Source of the DNA: Celeribacter arenosi
GTDB lineage: Bacteria; Pseudomonadota; Alphaproteobacteria; Rhodobacterales; Rhodobacteraceae
Assembly: GCF_039539485.1 (NCBI RefSeq)
Contig: NZ_BAABDF010000007.1
Coordinates: 496,001 to 560,000, forward strand
DNA: 64,000 nucleotides
Reading direction: 5' to 3'
The notes under the pieces are model-generated. The model saw nothing but the letters and a program-made list of their open reading frames with translations, was not told the origin of the DNA and ran no database searches. This document shows, one piece after another, positions 16,997-24,595 of this stretch (the stretch's first letter is position 1; each line of letters begins with the position of its first letter). Both the position numbers and the translations under genes were made by a program.

Positions 16997-17203
16997 TCAG
17001 AGCGCCTGAAGTTCCGACGCGGAAGCGCGGCCATCACGGCCCTCGCGCAGTTCGTAGGAAATCTTCATATTATCCGCAAGACCCGTCATGCCCGCGCGTT
17101 CGACTGCGGAAATATGGACAAATACGTCCTTTCCGCCATCGTCGGGCGCGATGAAGCCATAGCCTTTTGTTGTATTGAACCATTTCACGGTGCCGGTTGC
17201 CAT
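16997..17203 (-). CDS. Cold-shock domain protein (CspA family)
   Basis: 68 residues, single OB-fold. RNP1 is KGYGFIAPD (13-21) and RNP2 is DVFVHISAV (26-34). Binds single-stranded RNA and DNA as an RNA chaperone. Its leader shares a 258-base divergent region with the YffB-like gene at 17462. A clear terminator follows. Confidence 0.96.
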   Translation of the reverse strand: MATGTVKWFNTTKGYGFIAPDDGGKDVFVHISAVERAGMTGLADNMKISYELREGRDGRASASELQAL

Positions 17204-17461
17204 ATCCCCGCTTCTCCTATGTATGTTACGCCGATCCGTTCGGCGCCTCCGGTGCAGCCAGATCTCCCAAGTCCATTAGCTGCTCCGTGAAAGAGCGGTC
17301 GCTCAAGATAGATAGCAGTCACACATTGAATTTTGAGGGATCGGAATTTAAAGGCAAGAGACAAGTTTATGAATGCATGTCCTTGCCCGTTCCGGTCGCG
17401 GATATGCGGAAATTCTGGCGAAAAATTGCCCGTTTCGGTGGCTGTGGAGGGGTCGGTGTCT

Positions 17462-17776
17462 ATGAAAGTTTATGGGATTAAAGCCTGCGATACCTGCCGA
17501 AAAGCCGTCAAAACGCTTGGGGTGGCCCTCCACGATGTTCGTGAAACGCCATTGACGCGCGACGAATTGAGCGGGTTTTTCGCGGAATTCGGAGATCGGC
17601 TCCTCAATACGCGTTCTACCACGTGGCGTGGGTTGTCGGATGAAGAAAAGGCGAAAGCCCCAATTGATCTAATGCTGGCCTACCCGACGTTGATGAAGCG
17701 CCCCGTGATCGATGTTGACGGAACGCTCTATCTCGGTTGGGCCAAGGACGTTCAGGCGGCTCTTTCGGGGGAGTAA
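17462..17776 (+). CDS. ArsC/Spx-family protein, YffB-like
   Basis: 104 residues. The thioredoxin-like fold opens with YGIKACDTCRKA (CxxC at Cys9 and Cys12) and has the RSTTWRGLSDEEK and LMKRPVIDVDG blocks of the YffB branch of the arsenate reductase family. Many such members are not arsenate reductases, so no substrate is assigned. The start is set by GGAGGGG upstream. The gene converges on, and overlaps by 25 bases, the DoxX gene that ends the bufferin operon. Confidence 0.85.
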   Translation: MKVYGIKACDTCRKAVKTLGVALHDVRETPLTRDELSGFFAEFGDRLLNTRSTTWRGLSDEEKAKAPIDLMLAYPTLMKRPVIDVDGTLYLGWAKDVQAALSGE

Positions 17777-18294
17777 CCCGCACCCAGACGTGAGCGGATC
17801 AACCGGTCCACGGACAACGCGCCTGCGCCGAGGCCCATCAGCGTGATCATCAGGAAAACCCAGAACGCGCGCTGATCCAGGATTAGCGCATCGGACGCCC
17901 GATCAAACCATGCCCCTACCGTGGTCGCATCGGCCCCGTGGCCGACCACATCTGTCAGGGATTGCACCACGATGAACCCGCACATTCCCAGCGCGGCCAA
18001 ACGTGTGAGGAGGCCCAGCACGATCAACGCGGGCAGGATAAATTCCGCGTAGGTTCCCGCCATCACGACGACCCAGTGAAGCGCCCCGAACTGGCTCACG
18101 TCATAACCCGCTGCCTCCATCTGGCGCGGGAATATCTGCGCGTAGGCTCCGAGCGAGGGTGTGAAAATTCCGTCCAGTTTTGTCGCGGCAGAGGCCCAAA
18201 AATAGCGCAGTAAGACGCCGGCAAAAATCAGGCGTGCGAGCAGGGGCAGGATTGCAACGGCGCTCCGGTCAATCCGATCGAGAATGGCGCGCAT
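17752..18294 (-). CDS. DoxX-family membrane protein, last gene of the bufferin operon (BufD/GigD-like)
   Basis: 180 residues with four hydrophobic helices, the pattern of DoxX-type quinone-linked membrane proteins. In the Caulobacter gig/buf operons the DUF2282-DUF692-DUF2063 trio is followed by such a DoxX gene, and the same order is seen here. Starts 1 base after bufC, so it is very likely co-transcribed and possibly coupled. Role probably in electron transfer or export for RiPP maturation (inference). Confidence 0.82.
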   Translation of the reverse strand: MRAILDRIDRSAVAILPLLARLIFAGVLLRYFWASAATKLDGIFTPSLGAYAQIFPRQMEAAGYDVSQFGALHWVVVMAGTYAEFILPALIVLGLLTRLAALGMCGFIVVQSLTDVVGHGADATTVGAWFDRASDALILDQRAFWVFLMITLMGLGAGALSVDRLIRSRLGAGYSPERAA

Positions 18295-18295
18295 G

Positions 18296-19018
18296 TCAGG
18301 TTTCCTCCAGATGTACGATGGCGCCGCCTGACACGAGGCAGCCCAAAAATGCAGTCAAATCCAATCGGTCCGGCGCGAGAGAGGCCGCATCCTGCAGTGA
18401 TTTCCCATCCCGCAAAGCTCGGATGACATCCGCCGTGCCTGCCGGAAATGCCGTCGCCATTGGATCAAAGCCCGGACGGGTGATCACCACATCCTCGGCG
18501 CCGCCAACCGGTTTTGACCCGCCCAGAGCGGCGCGATGAATAGCCGTCACTGGATAGGCACTGGTCACGCAGGCGAGGGCAGGTGCCAGCTTGACAGCCC
18601 GCGTCAGGGCCTTCGGGTCGGCCAGTGTCTCTGCACTCACCGCAGTTGCATCGGCGGCATGGTAGGCCACGCGAAGTGCATATTCCAACCGGGCGACATC
18701 GGCGAGGTAGGGCAGGGATGCCGCGGGAGCAAAGCCTGCGATGAACTCCGCAAACGCATCGCCGTAAAGGGGCATGAAGGGCGATCTTGGAGGGTATTCA
18801 CGCACGAATGCACCCGCCATCGCGTCAAAGAAGTCCTCTCCGACCAGTGCAGTGACCGCGGGAAAGCCGGACTTTAGTGCATCCTTCAATCCCACCACGA
18901 CATTATTGCGATACACGTTGAAACGTTTCGTGGTTGGTTCGCCCTGCGCGCCAACAATGCCGTCCGGCACGGGTGCGGCCGGATCGAGTGTCGCGAATAT
19001 GAACTCAGCGGCGTTCAT
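18296..19018 (-). CDS. bufC: BufC-type RiPP maturation partner (DUF2063, putative DNA-binding fold)
   Basis: 240 residues beginning MNAAEFIFATLDPA. The N-terminal domain (1-90) carries FNVYRNNVVVGLKDALKSGFPAVTALVG and FFDAMAGAFVREYPP, the DUF2063 signature; the rest resembles the C-terminal recognition half. In MNIO systems this type of protein presents the precursor to the oxidase (MbnC is the analogue). The DNA-binding name of the family is historical. Its ATG overlaps the bufB stop (ATGA at 19015-19018). Confidence 0.85.
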   Translation of the reverse strand: MNAAEFIFATLDPAAPVPDGIVGAQGEPTTKRFNVYRNNVVVGLKDALKSGFPAVTALVGEDFFDAMAGAFVREYPPRSPFMPLYGDAFAEFIAGFAPAASLPYLADVARLEYALRVAYHAADATAVSAETLADPKALTRAVKLAPALACVTSAYPVTAIHRAALGGSKPVGGAEDVVITRPGFDPMATAFPAGTADVIRALRDGKSLQDAASLAPDRLDLTAFLGCLVSGGAIVHLEET

Positions 19019-19884
19019 GCAGTAACTGCATCGAGTATGCGGGCGGCGCGGGACGCTTCGGCGGAAAGTTCCGCCCATTGGGGCACATCATTGTCCCATT
19101 CAATGAGCGTCGGCTTTGCGCCGCTGCGCGAAATGGTGTGTTCATAAAGCGCCCACACCGGATCCGCGACTTCGCGCCCGTGGCTATCGATCAACAGGGG
19201 TTTGCCATGGTCGTCTTCATCCTCTTCGTGGCCGCCAAGATGGATTTCTCCAACGGCTTCGAGAGGGAAGGCATCGATATAGGAAATAGGATCGGTCGCC
19301 AGATTAATGGCGGACACAAACACGTTGTTTACATCGAGCAATAGGCCGCAACCGGTCCTGCGCACGACCTCGCGCAAAAACGCGACTTCGTCCCAAGTGC
19401 TCTCGGTGAAGGCGAGGTATGAAGACGGGTTTTCAAGCAGCATCCGACGGCCAAGGGCATTTTGCACGGTTTCGACATGTTCGCATACGCGTGTAAGGGT
19501 CTCGTCGGTGTAAGGCAGGGGCAGGAGGTCGTTGTAGTAGGCCGAGGCCCCGGGAATGTCATGCGTGGACCACGCCAGATGTTCGGAAAACGAGGCCGGG
19601 TTCAGCCAGTCCACAAGATGCTTCAGCCGCGCAAGATGGTCTGGATCGAGGTCCCCTTCGCCACCGATTGACAGGCCCACACCGTGGACCGAGATCGGAA
19701 ATCTGTCGCTTAGCGCACGCAGCTGTGCGATCGGACGGCCGCCGTCACCCATATAGTTCTCGGCGTGAACTTCGAGCCATTCAACCGGGCGCGCGTCGTT
19801 GAGGATGTCGGTGAAATGTTGGGCCTTGTAGCCAACGCCAGTGGACTTTGGCAGACCAGCAATGTGATCAAACATGGCACTCAC
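19015..19884 (-). CDS. bufB: Multinuclear non-heme iron oxidase BufB (DUF692, MNIO)
   Basis: 289 residues of the MbnB-like MNIO family, a TIM barrel that uses two or three irons and O2 to modify cysteines in peptides. Iron-ligand motifs seen: WLEVHAENYM (Glu, Asn), ISVHGVGLSIGG (His), FSEHLAW (Glu, His), RMLLENPSSY (Glu, Asn), LLLDVNNVFVSA (Asp, Asn), EIHLGGHEED (His) and LLIDSHG (Asp, His). It should act on the precursor encoded just upstream (bufA). Its 3' end overlaps bufC. Confidence 0.92.
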   Translation of the reverse strand: MSAMFDHIAGLPKSTGVGYKAQHFTDILNDARPVEWLEVHAENYMGDGGRPIAQLRALSDRFPISVHGVGLSIGGEGDLDPDHLARLKHLVDWLNPASFSEHLAWSTHDIPGASAYYNDLLPLPYTDETLTRVCEHVETVQNALGRRMLLENPSSYLAFTESTWDEVAFLREVVRRTGCGLLLDVNNVFVSAINLATDPISYIDAFPLEAVGEIHLGGHEEDEDDHGKPLLIDSHGREVADPVWALYEHTISRSGAKPTLIEWDNDVPQWAELSAEASRAARILDAVTA

Positions 19885-19905
19885 TCGCGTTATGTGAACG
19901 AAGGT

Positions 19906-19933
19906 GGTTCGGCGAAAACGTCTCCGCCGAACC
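19906..19933 (-). other. Stem-loop between bufA and bufB
   Basis: A 9-base perfect inverted repeat (GGTTCGGCG / CGCCGAACC, 10-base loop) sits in the 71-base gap after the bufA stop. Read on the coding strand it has no T run after it, so it probably stabilises the 3' end of bufA mRNA and lets precursor peptide be made in excess over the enzymes. Confidence 0.6.
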
Positions 19934-19955
19934 GTTTTTGGTGGCGCGTTTCGCC

Positions 19956-20258
19956 TTACATCGGCATGTCGCGTTCGAGAGCTTCAAGCGCGCCCATGCG
20001 TGCGGAGCCATCAGCCATTGCTGGAAGCTCGATATCGGCACAGGTGCCGGCAGGAACGAGAGACCAAGCGTTACCTTGGTAATCAACTTTGGATGTGCCC
20101 GCACAGGTCGTGCCCGGTCCAGCAGCGCAATCATTTTCACCGGCCAGCGAAACACCGAAGCATTTTTCCTGCTCTTGAGCAGTTGCTGTGGTGGCGTGCG
20201 CGGAAAGTGCAGCAGCGAGGGCGCCAGCAATGGCGAGTGATTTTGTGTGTTTGGACAT
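19956..20258 (-). CDS. bufA: Bufferin precursor peptide BufA1 (DUF2282)
   Basis: 100 residues. An unusual RiPP precursor with a Sec signal peptide (1-27, cleavage after ATA). The family core has four cysteines at 33, 44, 52 and 73: KCFGVSLAGENDC, TTCAGTSKVDY and PAGTC. In bufferin-type precursors the MNIO converts central cysteines to thiooxazole groups that bind copper. The C-terminal 25 residues are acidic and Met-rich. It is the first gene of the operon bufA-bufB-bufC-doxX. Product in the periplasm, likely role in copper handling (from the family). A GGGAGAC precedes the start. Confidence 0.9.
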   Translation of the reverse strand: MSKHTKSLAIAGALAAALSAHATTATAQEQEKCFGVSLAGENDCAAGPGTTCAGTSKVDYQGNAWSLVPAGTCADIELPAMADGSARMGALEALERDMPM

Positions 20259-20288
20259 CGTGTGTCTCCCTATGGATCATGCGTTTCT

Positions 20289-20303
20289 CCGCCTCGGAGG
20301 CGG
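20289..20303. other. Perfect palindrome in bufA leader
   Basis: CCGCCTC-G-GAGGCGG, 31 bases upstream of the bufA start. It could be an operator or an mRNA leader hairpin. A second GC-rich inverted repeat (GGCGCG / CGCGCC) lies at about 20347-20366. Confidence 0.45.
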
Positions 20304-20419
20304 TGGACCAACCCTGCGACAGGTTGCCGCTCACTTACCACTCACGGGCGCGTGTTGTCGCGCGCCTGTCATGGCCTGTAACATACGGGATTGTGAGTTG
20401 ATTGGGCACCCAAAATGCA

Positions 20420-20446
20420 AAAACGCCCTCATGGTGAGGGCGTTTT
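20420..20446 (-). terminator. Intrinsic terminator of thrS
   Basis: 12-base perfect arms AAAACGCCCTCA / TGAGGGCGTTTT with a 3-base loop. On the minus strand it lies 27 bases after the thrS stop and is followed by T runs; the plus strand also has TTTTATATTTTTTT. It isolates thrS from the bufferin operon, which must then start between here and 20258. Confidence 0.92.
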
Positions 20447-20472
20447 ATATTTTTTTACAATAGCTTAGGTGA

Positions 20473-22422
20473 TTATTTCAGGTCGGGTGCCAGAGCTTCC
20501 TGTTTCAGCGTTTCAACAATCTCGTCGAGGGTGACTACTGAGGTTTGTTTCTCTCCAAGACGTCGGACTGAAACAGTTTTGTCTTCGACCTCGCGTCCAC
20601 CAACGGCCAGAATGACCGGGACTTTGCCCAATGAGTGCTCGCGAACCTTGTAGTTGATCTTTTCGTTGCGGGTGTCAGCCTCGGCACGGATCCCTGCCGC
20701 GATCAGTGTTTCGACCACTTCGGCGACGTAGTCATCAGCGTCGGAGACGATCGAAGCCACGACCACCTGACGCGGGGCAAGCCAGAAGGGCAGTTTGCCC
20801 GCATAGTTTTCGATCAGAATGCCAATGAAACGCTCGAACGAACCCAAAATTGCACGGTGCAACATCACCGGACGGTGTTTGTCGCCGTCCGCCGCGATGT
20901 AGCTGGCGTCCAATCGCTCGGGCAGCTGGAAGTCGGCTTGGAAGGTGCCGCATTGCCATTCACGACCGATTGCGTCGGTCAGTTTGAAGTCGAGTTTCGG
21001 CCCGTAGAATGCGCCTTCACCGGGATCGATTTCAAAATCGTTGCGCACCGTCAGGATCGCCTGCTCGAGCGCGGTTTCGGCCTTGTCCCACTGTTCATCG
21101 GACCCGATCCGCACGTCGGGACGTGTCGACAGTTTGATATCGAACTTCGTAAAGCCGGTGTCGCGATAGATATCCGACAACAACGCGATAAAGCGCGCGC
21201 ATTCGTCGGCGATCTGGTCCTCGGTGCAGAAAATATGGGCGTCATCCTGCGTAAAGCCGCGCACGCGCATCAACCCGTGCAGCGCGCCATGGGCCTCATA
21301 GCGGTGACACGACCCGAACTCTGCCAATCGCAACGGGAGATCGCGGTAGCTTTTCAAACCCTGATTGAACACCTGTACATGGCATGGGCAATTCATAGGT
21401 TTCAGCGCATTCACGCGTTTTTCGTTCGCGTGTTCTTCGTCCACCTCGGTGATGAACATGTTTTCGCGGTATTTGTCCCAGTGGCCGGAGGCTTCCCAGA
21501 GTTTGCGATCCACAACCTGTGGCGTTTTGATTTCCTTGTATCCTGCGGCGGTCAATTTGCGGCGCATATAGTCTTCAAGCGCGCGGTAGATCGTCCAGCC
21601 GTTCGGGTGCCAGAACACCATGCCGGGTGCTTCTTCCTGAAAATGGAACAACTCCATTTCACGGCCGAGTTTGCGGTGGTCGCGCTTGGCGGCCTCCTCC
21701 AGCATCGTCAAATGGGCCTTTAGATCGTTGCGGTTCTTGAACCCGACGCCGTAAATCCGTTGCAACATTTCGCGGTTGCTGTCGCCACGCCAATAGGCAC
21801 CGGCAACGCTCATGAGCTTGAAGCCGTCGGCGGGTACTTGTCCGGTGTGCTGCAAATGCGGGCCACGACAGAGATCCTGCCAGTCACCGTGCCAATACAT
21901 GCGGATGGGTTGACCGTCGTCGGGAATGGCGTTGACCAGTTCGACCTTATAGTTCTCGCCGGTTTTCTCATAATGCGCGATGGCGTCGGCGCGGCTCCAG
22001 ACCTCGGTGCGCACGGCGTCGCGGGCGTTGATGATGTCCTTCATCTTCGCCTCGATTGCACCCAGATCTTCGGGTGTGAACGGCTCGGCGCGGTCAAAGT
22101 CGTAGTACCAGCCGTTGGCAATAACCGGCCCGATAGTCACTTTGACGTCGGGCCAAAGTTCCTGAACCGCGCGGGCCATGATGTGGGCAAGGTCGTGGCG
22201 GATCAGTTCGAGCGCTTGTTCGTCATCCTGCATCGTGTGGATCGCGATATCGGCGTCCGCATCGATCGGCCATTGAAGGTCCCAATGCGCGCCGTTCACT
22301 GTTGCCGAGATGGCTTTTTTCGCCAGTGATGTCGAAATATCGGAGGCGACCTCCGCTGCTGTTACACCAGCTTCGAATTCACGTTTGTTGCCATCGGGAA
22401 AGGTAAGGGAAATGGGGGCCAT
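20473..22422 (-). CDS. thrS: Threonyl-tRNA synthetase
   Basis: 649 residues, full length. Domains: TGS (1-65), the editing domain (about 66-230, with the His of HDLAHIMARAVQEL), the class II core with motif 2 (HRYEAHGALHGLMRVRGF) and the zinc-binding Cys in MNCPCHVQVFN, and the C-terminal anticodon-binding domain (about 545-645). Charges tRNA-Thr. Monocistronic by the clear terminator. Confidence 0.98.
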   Translation of the reverse strand: MAPISLTFPDGNKREFEAGVTAAEVASDISTSLAKKAISATVNGAHWDLQWPIDADADIAIHTMQDDEQALELIRHDLAHIMARAVQELWPDVKVTIGPVIANGWYYDFDRAEPFTPEDLGAIEAKMKDIINARDAVRTEVWSRADAIAHYEKTGENYKVELVNAIPDDGQPIRMYWHGDWQDLCRGPHLQHTGQVPADGFKLMSVAGAYWRGDSNREMLQRIYGVGFKNRNDLKAHLTMLEEAAKRDHRKLGREMELFHFQEEAPGMVFWHPNGWTIYRALEDYMRRKLTAAGYKEIKTPQVVDRKLWEASGHWDKYRENMFITEVDEEHANEKRVNALKPMNCPCHVQVFNQGLKSYRDLPLRLAEFGSCHRYEAHGALHGLMRVRGFTQDDAHIFCTEDQIADECARFIALLSDIYRDTGFTKFDIKLSTRPDVRIGSDEQWDKAETALEQAILTVRNDFEIDPGEGAFYGPKLDFKLTDAIGREWQCGTFQADFQLPERLDASYIAADGDKHRPVMLHRAILGSFERFIGILIENYAGKLPFWLAPRQVVVASIVSDADDYVAEVVETLIAAGIRAEADTRNEKINYKVREHSLGKVPVILAVGGREVEDKTVSVRRLGEKQTSVVTLDEIVETLKQEALAPDLK

Positions 22423-22510
22423 ATCTGGCTCTCCTCGTCAGTTTGGCGCCCACGGAACGCCCGGTTGCGGGTATGTCGTGCGCGCTTTTTCCCGCTCGTA
22501 GCCGTAATTG

Positions 22511-22909
22511 TCAACGCCTCTCGGGTGCTTCCGTCAATTCGATGAGGTTTCCACAGGGGTCGGTCGTGAATATTCGCGCTTTTCCCGGGATCTGAAGGTC
22601 GGGCTCGTAAAACTCGATTTCCTGATGCGTGAGGTAGTCGCGCCAGGCCTGCGCGGAGCTGACCTCAAGCGCGAGATGTGCGCGCCCGTCCGGCGATGGT
22701 TCGCCCTTCATGACATGCAACTGGTTGCCATCCCCGAGATCGAACCAGCACACGCAGGCCTCGAGATCAGGCGGGAGTGGCAAAGCCGGAAGTCCGAGAG
22801 TGACACCATAGAATTCGACTGCGCATTCGAGATTGCGCGCCAATATGGCGACGTGATGGAAACCGTTGATCGTGGCCCGTTTAAGAGCGTCTTGTGTGGC
22901 GTTTGACAT
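22511..22909 (-). CDS. VOC-family dioxygenase/glyoxalase-like protein
   Basis: 132 residues, start at MSNATQ after GGAGGC. The VOC metal positions are visible: HHVAILARNLECAVEFY (His 18 region), HLALEVSS (His) and NLIELTEAP (Glu). Probably a metal-dependent enzyme of unknown substrate, not a close gloA match. Confidence 0.82.
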   Translation of the reverse strand: MSNATQDALKRATINGFHHVAILARNLECAVEFYGVTLGLPALPLPPDLEACVCWFDLGDGNQLHVMKGEPSPDGRAHLALEVSSAQAWRDYLTHQEIEFYEPDLQIPGKARIFTTDPCGNLIELTEAPERR

Positions 22910-23001
22910 GGTGCCTCCGCAGCAGATTTTCCCAGTGCACGCGGTGATTGCCAAGCCCGCATGGACCCGCTACCCAATGTGCGTAAATCGAGGAGCATGT
23001 G

Positions 23002-23745
23002 ATGACCGACACAATGGAAACCCCTCAGGGCCGCCGCATTGCCTACCACCGCACCCATGGCGAAGGCATTGGTGTGGTGTTTTTGGGTGGGTTCATGTCG
23101 GACATGGAGGGGACCAAGGCCACGGCTCTCGAATCCTGGGCGCAACTGCAGGGGCGCCCGTTCCTGCGTTTCGATTACTCGGGTCACGGCCAGAGCGGTG
23201 GCGCATTTGAGGATGGGTGTATCGGCGACTGGGCCGAAGACGCCGCGGCCGCCATCACGGCGCTGACCGAGGGGCCCCAAGTTCTCGTCGGCTCGTCGAT
23301 GGGGGGCTGGATATCCTTACTGCTTGCGGGTCGCATGCCTGAACGCATTGCGGGGCTTGTCGGGATCGCGGCGGCGCCTGATTTCACTGAAGACGCGTTT
23401 TGGTCGGGGTTCTCGCCTGCTGCGCGCCAGCAGTTGATGGAAGACGGGGTCGTCATGGTGCCATCGGATTACGATGCACCCTATCCGATAACCCGCCGCC
23501 TTATCGAAGACGGGCGTCGAAATCTGGTGCTGCGCAAACCGCTGAAATTGCCGTTTCCGGCGCGGTTCCTGCAAGGCACGTCAGATAGTTCAGTGGATTT
23601 GGCGGTGCCTCTTCGGCTGATCGACCATGCCGTTGGTGATGATATCCATCTGACGATCGTGAAGGGAGCTGACCATTCATTTTCGACGCCGGAATGTCTG
23701 CAGCTCGTCGAGGCCGCTATTTTCGAGGTACTGGCCAAGGCCTAA
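23002..23745 (+). CDS. Alpha/beta hydrolase (serine hydrolase, ABHD10-like)
   Basis: 247 residues. Nucleophile elbow VGSSMGGW (Ser99 in G-x-S-x-G), His in KGADHSFS near the C-terminus and an Asp in QGTSDSSVDL. The oxyanion and strand pattern (FLGGFMSDMEGTKA, FDYSGHGQSGG) resembles the ABHD10 group of thioesterases. The ATG at 23002 is preferred over the adjacent GTG at 22999 because AGGAG is then 6 bases away. Confidence 0.87.
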   Translation: MTDTMETPQGRRIAYHRTHGEGIGVVFLGGFMSDMEGTKATALESWAQLQGRPFLRFDYSGHGQSGGAFEDGCIGDWAEDAAAAITALTEGPQVLVGSSMGGWISLLLAGRMPERIAGLVGIAAAPDFTEDAFWSGFSPAARQQLMEDGVVMVPSDYDAPYPITRRLIEDGRRNLVLRKPLKLPFPARFLQGTSDSSVDLAVPLRLIDHAVGDDIHLTIVKGADHSFSTPECLQLVEAAIFEVLAKA

Positions 23746-23880
23746 ACCAACAATCTGCGTGCATTCTGCGCAGATAATGTCCGTATACTTGTCACAACCC
23801 GATATTTTTGTGGGGTAGGGAACAGGCCTCGCTTGACCGCTTGGGCCGGTGTGGCAATCTAGGCGTCAGGGTGGTGCAAC

Positions 23881-24594
23881 ATGTCGGATGCTCTCGTTTT
23901 CTTGCCAGGTTTCATGGCTGATGGTCGCGTTTTTACCGATCAAATCGCGGATCTGAGCGCGGATCGGGCGGTCATGGCCATGCCCTTGCAGGGGGGCGAC
24001 CTCGATGCGATGGCAACCGCTGTGCTCGCCGGAGCGCCGCCCCGTTTTGCGCTCGCAGGTCATGACCTCGGTGCCACGGTCGCAACAGAAGTTTTTCGTC
24101 GCGCGCCTGACCGGGTTACAGGGCTCGCGCTCATCTGTGCTAGCGCGCAGGCCGAACCACCGCCCGCAGCGGCCGCACGCGAACCGCGCATGATCAAGGC
24201 CAGAACAGGCAGGCTGGGCGAGGCATTGATCGAAGATATGCCGACCTCGGCGCTTTTCGCAGGGCCGAACCGGAATGCAATCCGGGACTACTGGATTGAT
24301 ATTGCACTGGCCAAAGGTGTGGACGCCTACCTTGCGCAATCGCGCCTGATGCAACGGCGTCCGGATGTGCAAAGCATTTTGCGGCGCGCGCGTGTTCCGG
24401 CTTTGATCATTGGAGGCGCGGCGGACACGATTTGCCCCCCACGTCGACAGGATTTTATCGCCCAACTCATGCCGCGCGCGCAGGTCATGGTGATTGAAAA
24501 GGCAGGGCATTTGCCCATGCTCGAGGCGCCGATGAGCGTGTCGCGCGCGTTGCGCAACTGGCTCGATACGACATCAACTCTCGTTTTGACCTAG
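23881..24594 (+). CDS. Alpha/beta hydrolase with Asp at the nucleophile position
   Basis: 237 residues. The canonical fold with VFLPGFMAD near the start (oxyanion), a GGAADTICPP block (acid) and KAGHLPMLEAP (His). The elbow reads AGHDLGA, so residue 62 is Asp where most family members have Ser. Asp is the nucleophile of haloalkane dehalogenases and epoxide hydrolases, but the rest looks like a short esterase-type member; it could also have lost ester hydrolysis. Sits 1 base from the stop of phaZ and converges on it. Confidence 0.8.
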   Translation: MSDALVFLPGFMADGRVFTDQIADLSADRAVMAMPLQGGDLDAMATAVLAGAPPRFALAGHDLGATVATEVFRRAPDRVTGLALICASAQAEPPPAAAAREPRMIKARTGRLGEALIEDMPTSALFAGPNRNAIRDYWIDIALAKGVDAYLAQSRLMQRRPDVQSILRRARVPALIIGGAADTICPPRRQDFIAQLMPRAQVMVIEKAGHLPMLEAPMSVSRALRNWLDTTSTLVLT

Positions 24595-24595
24595 G

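Noticed and set aside
20331..20372. 13-codon frame MTGARQHAPVSGK in the bufA leader
   Set aside because: Starts with ATG on the minus strand but has no clear Shine-Dalgarno and is too short to be judged by sequence.
20635..21723. 362-codon plus-strand frame over thrS
   Set aside because: Antisense of thrS; no recognisable motif.
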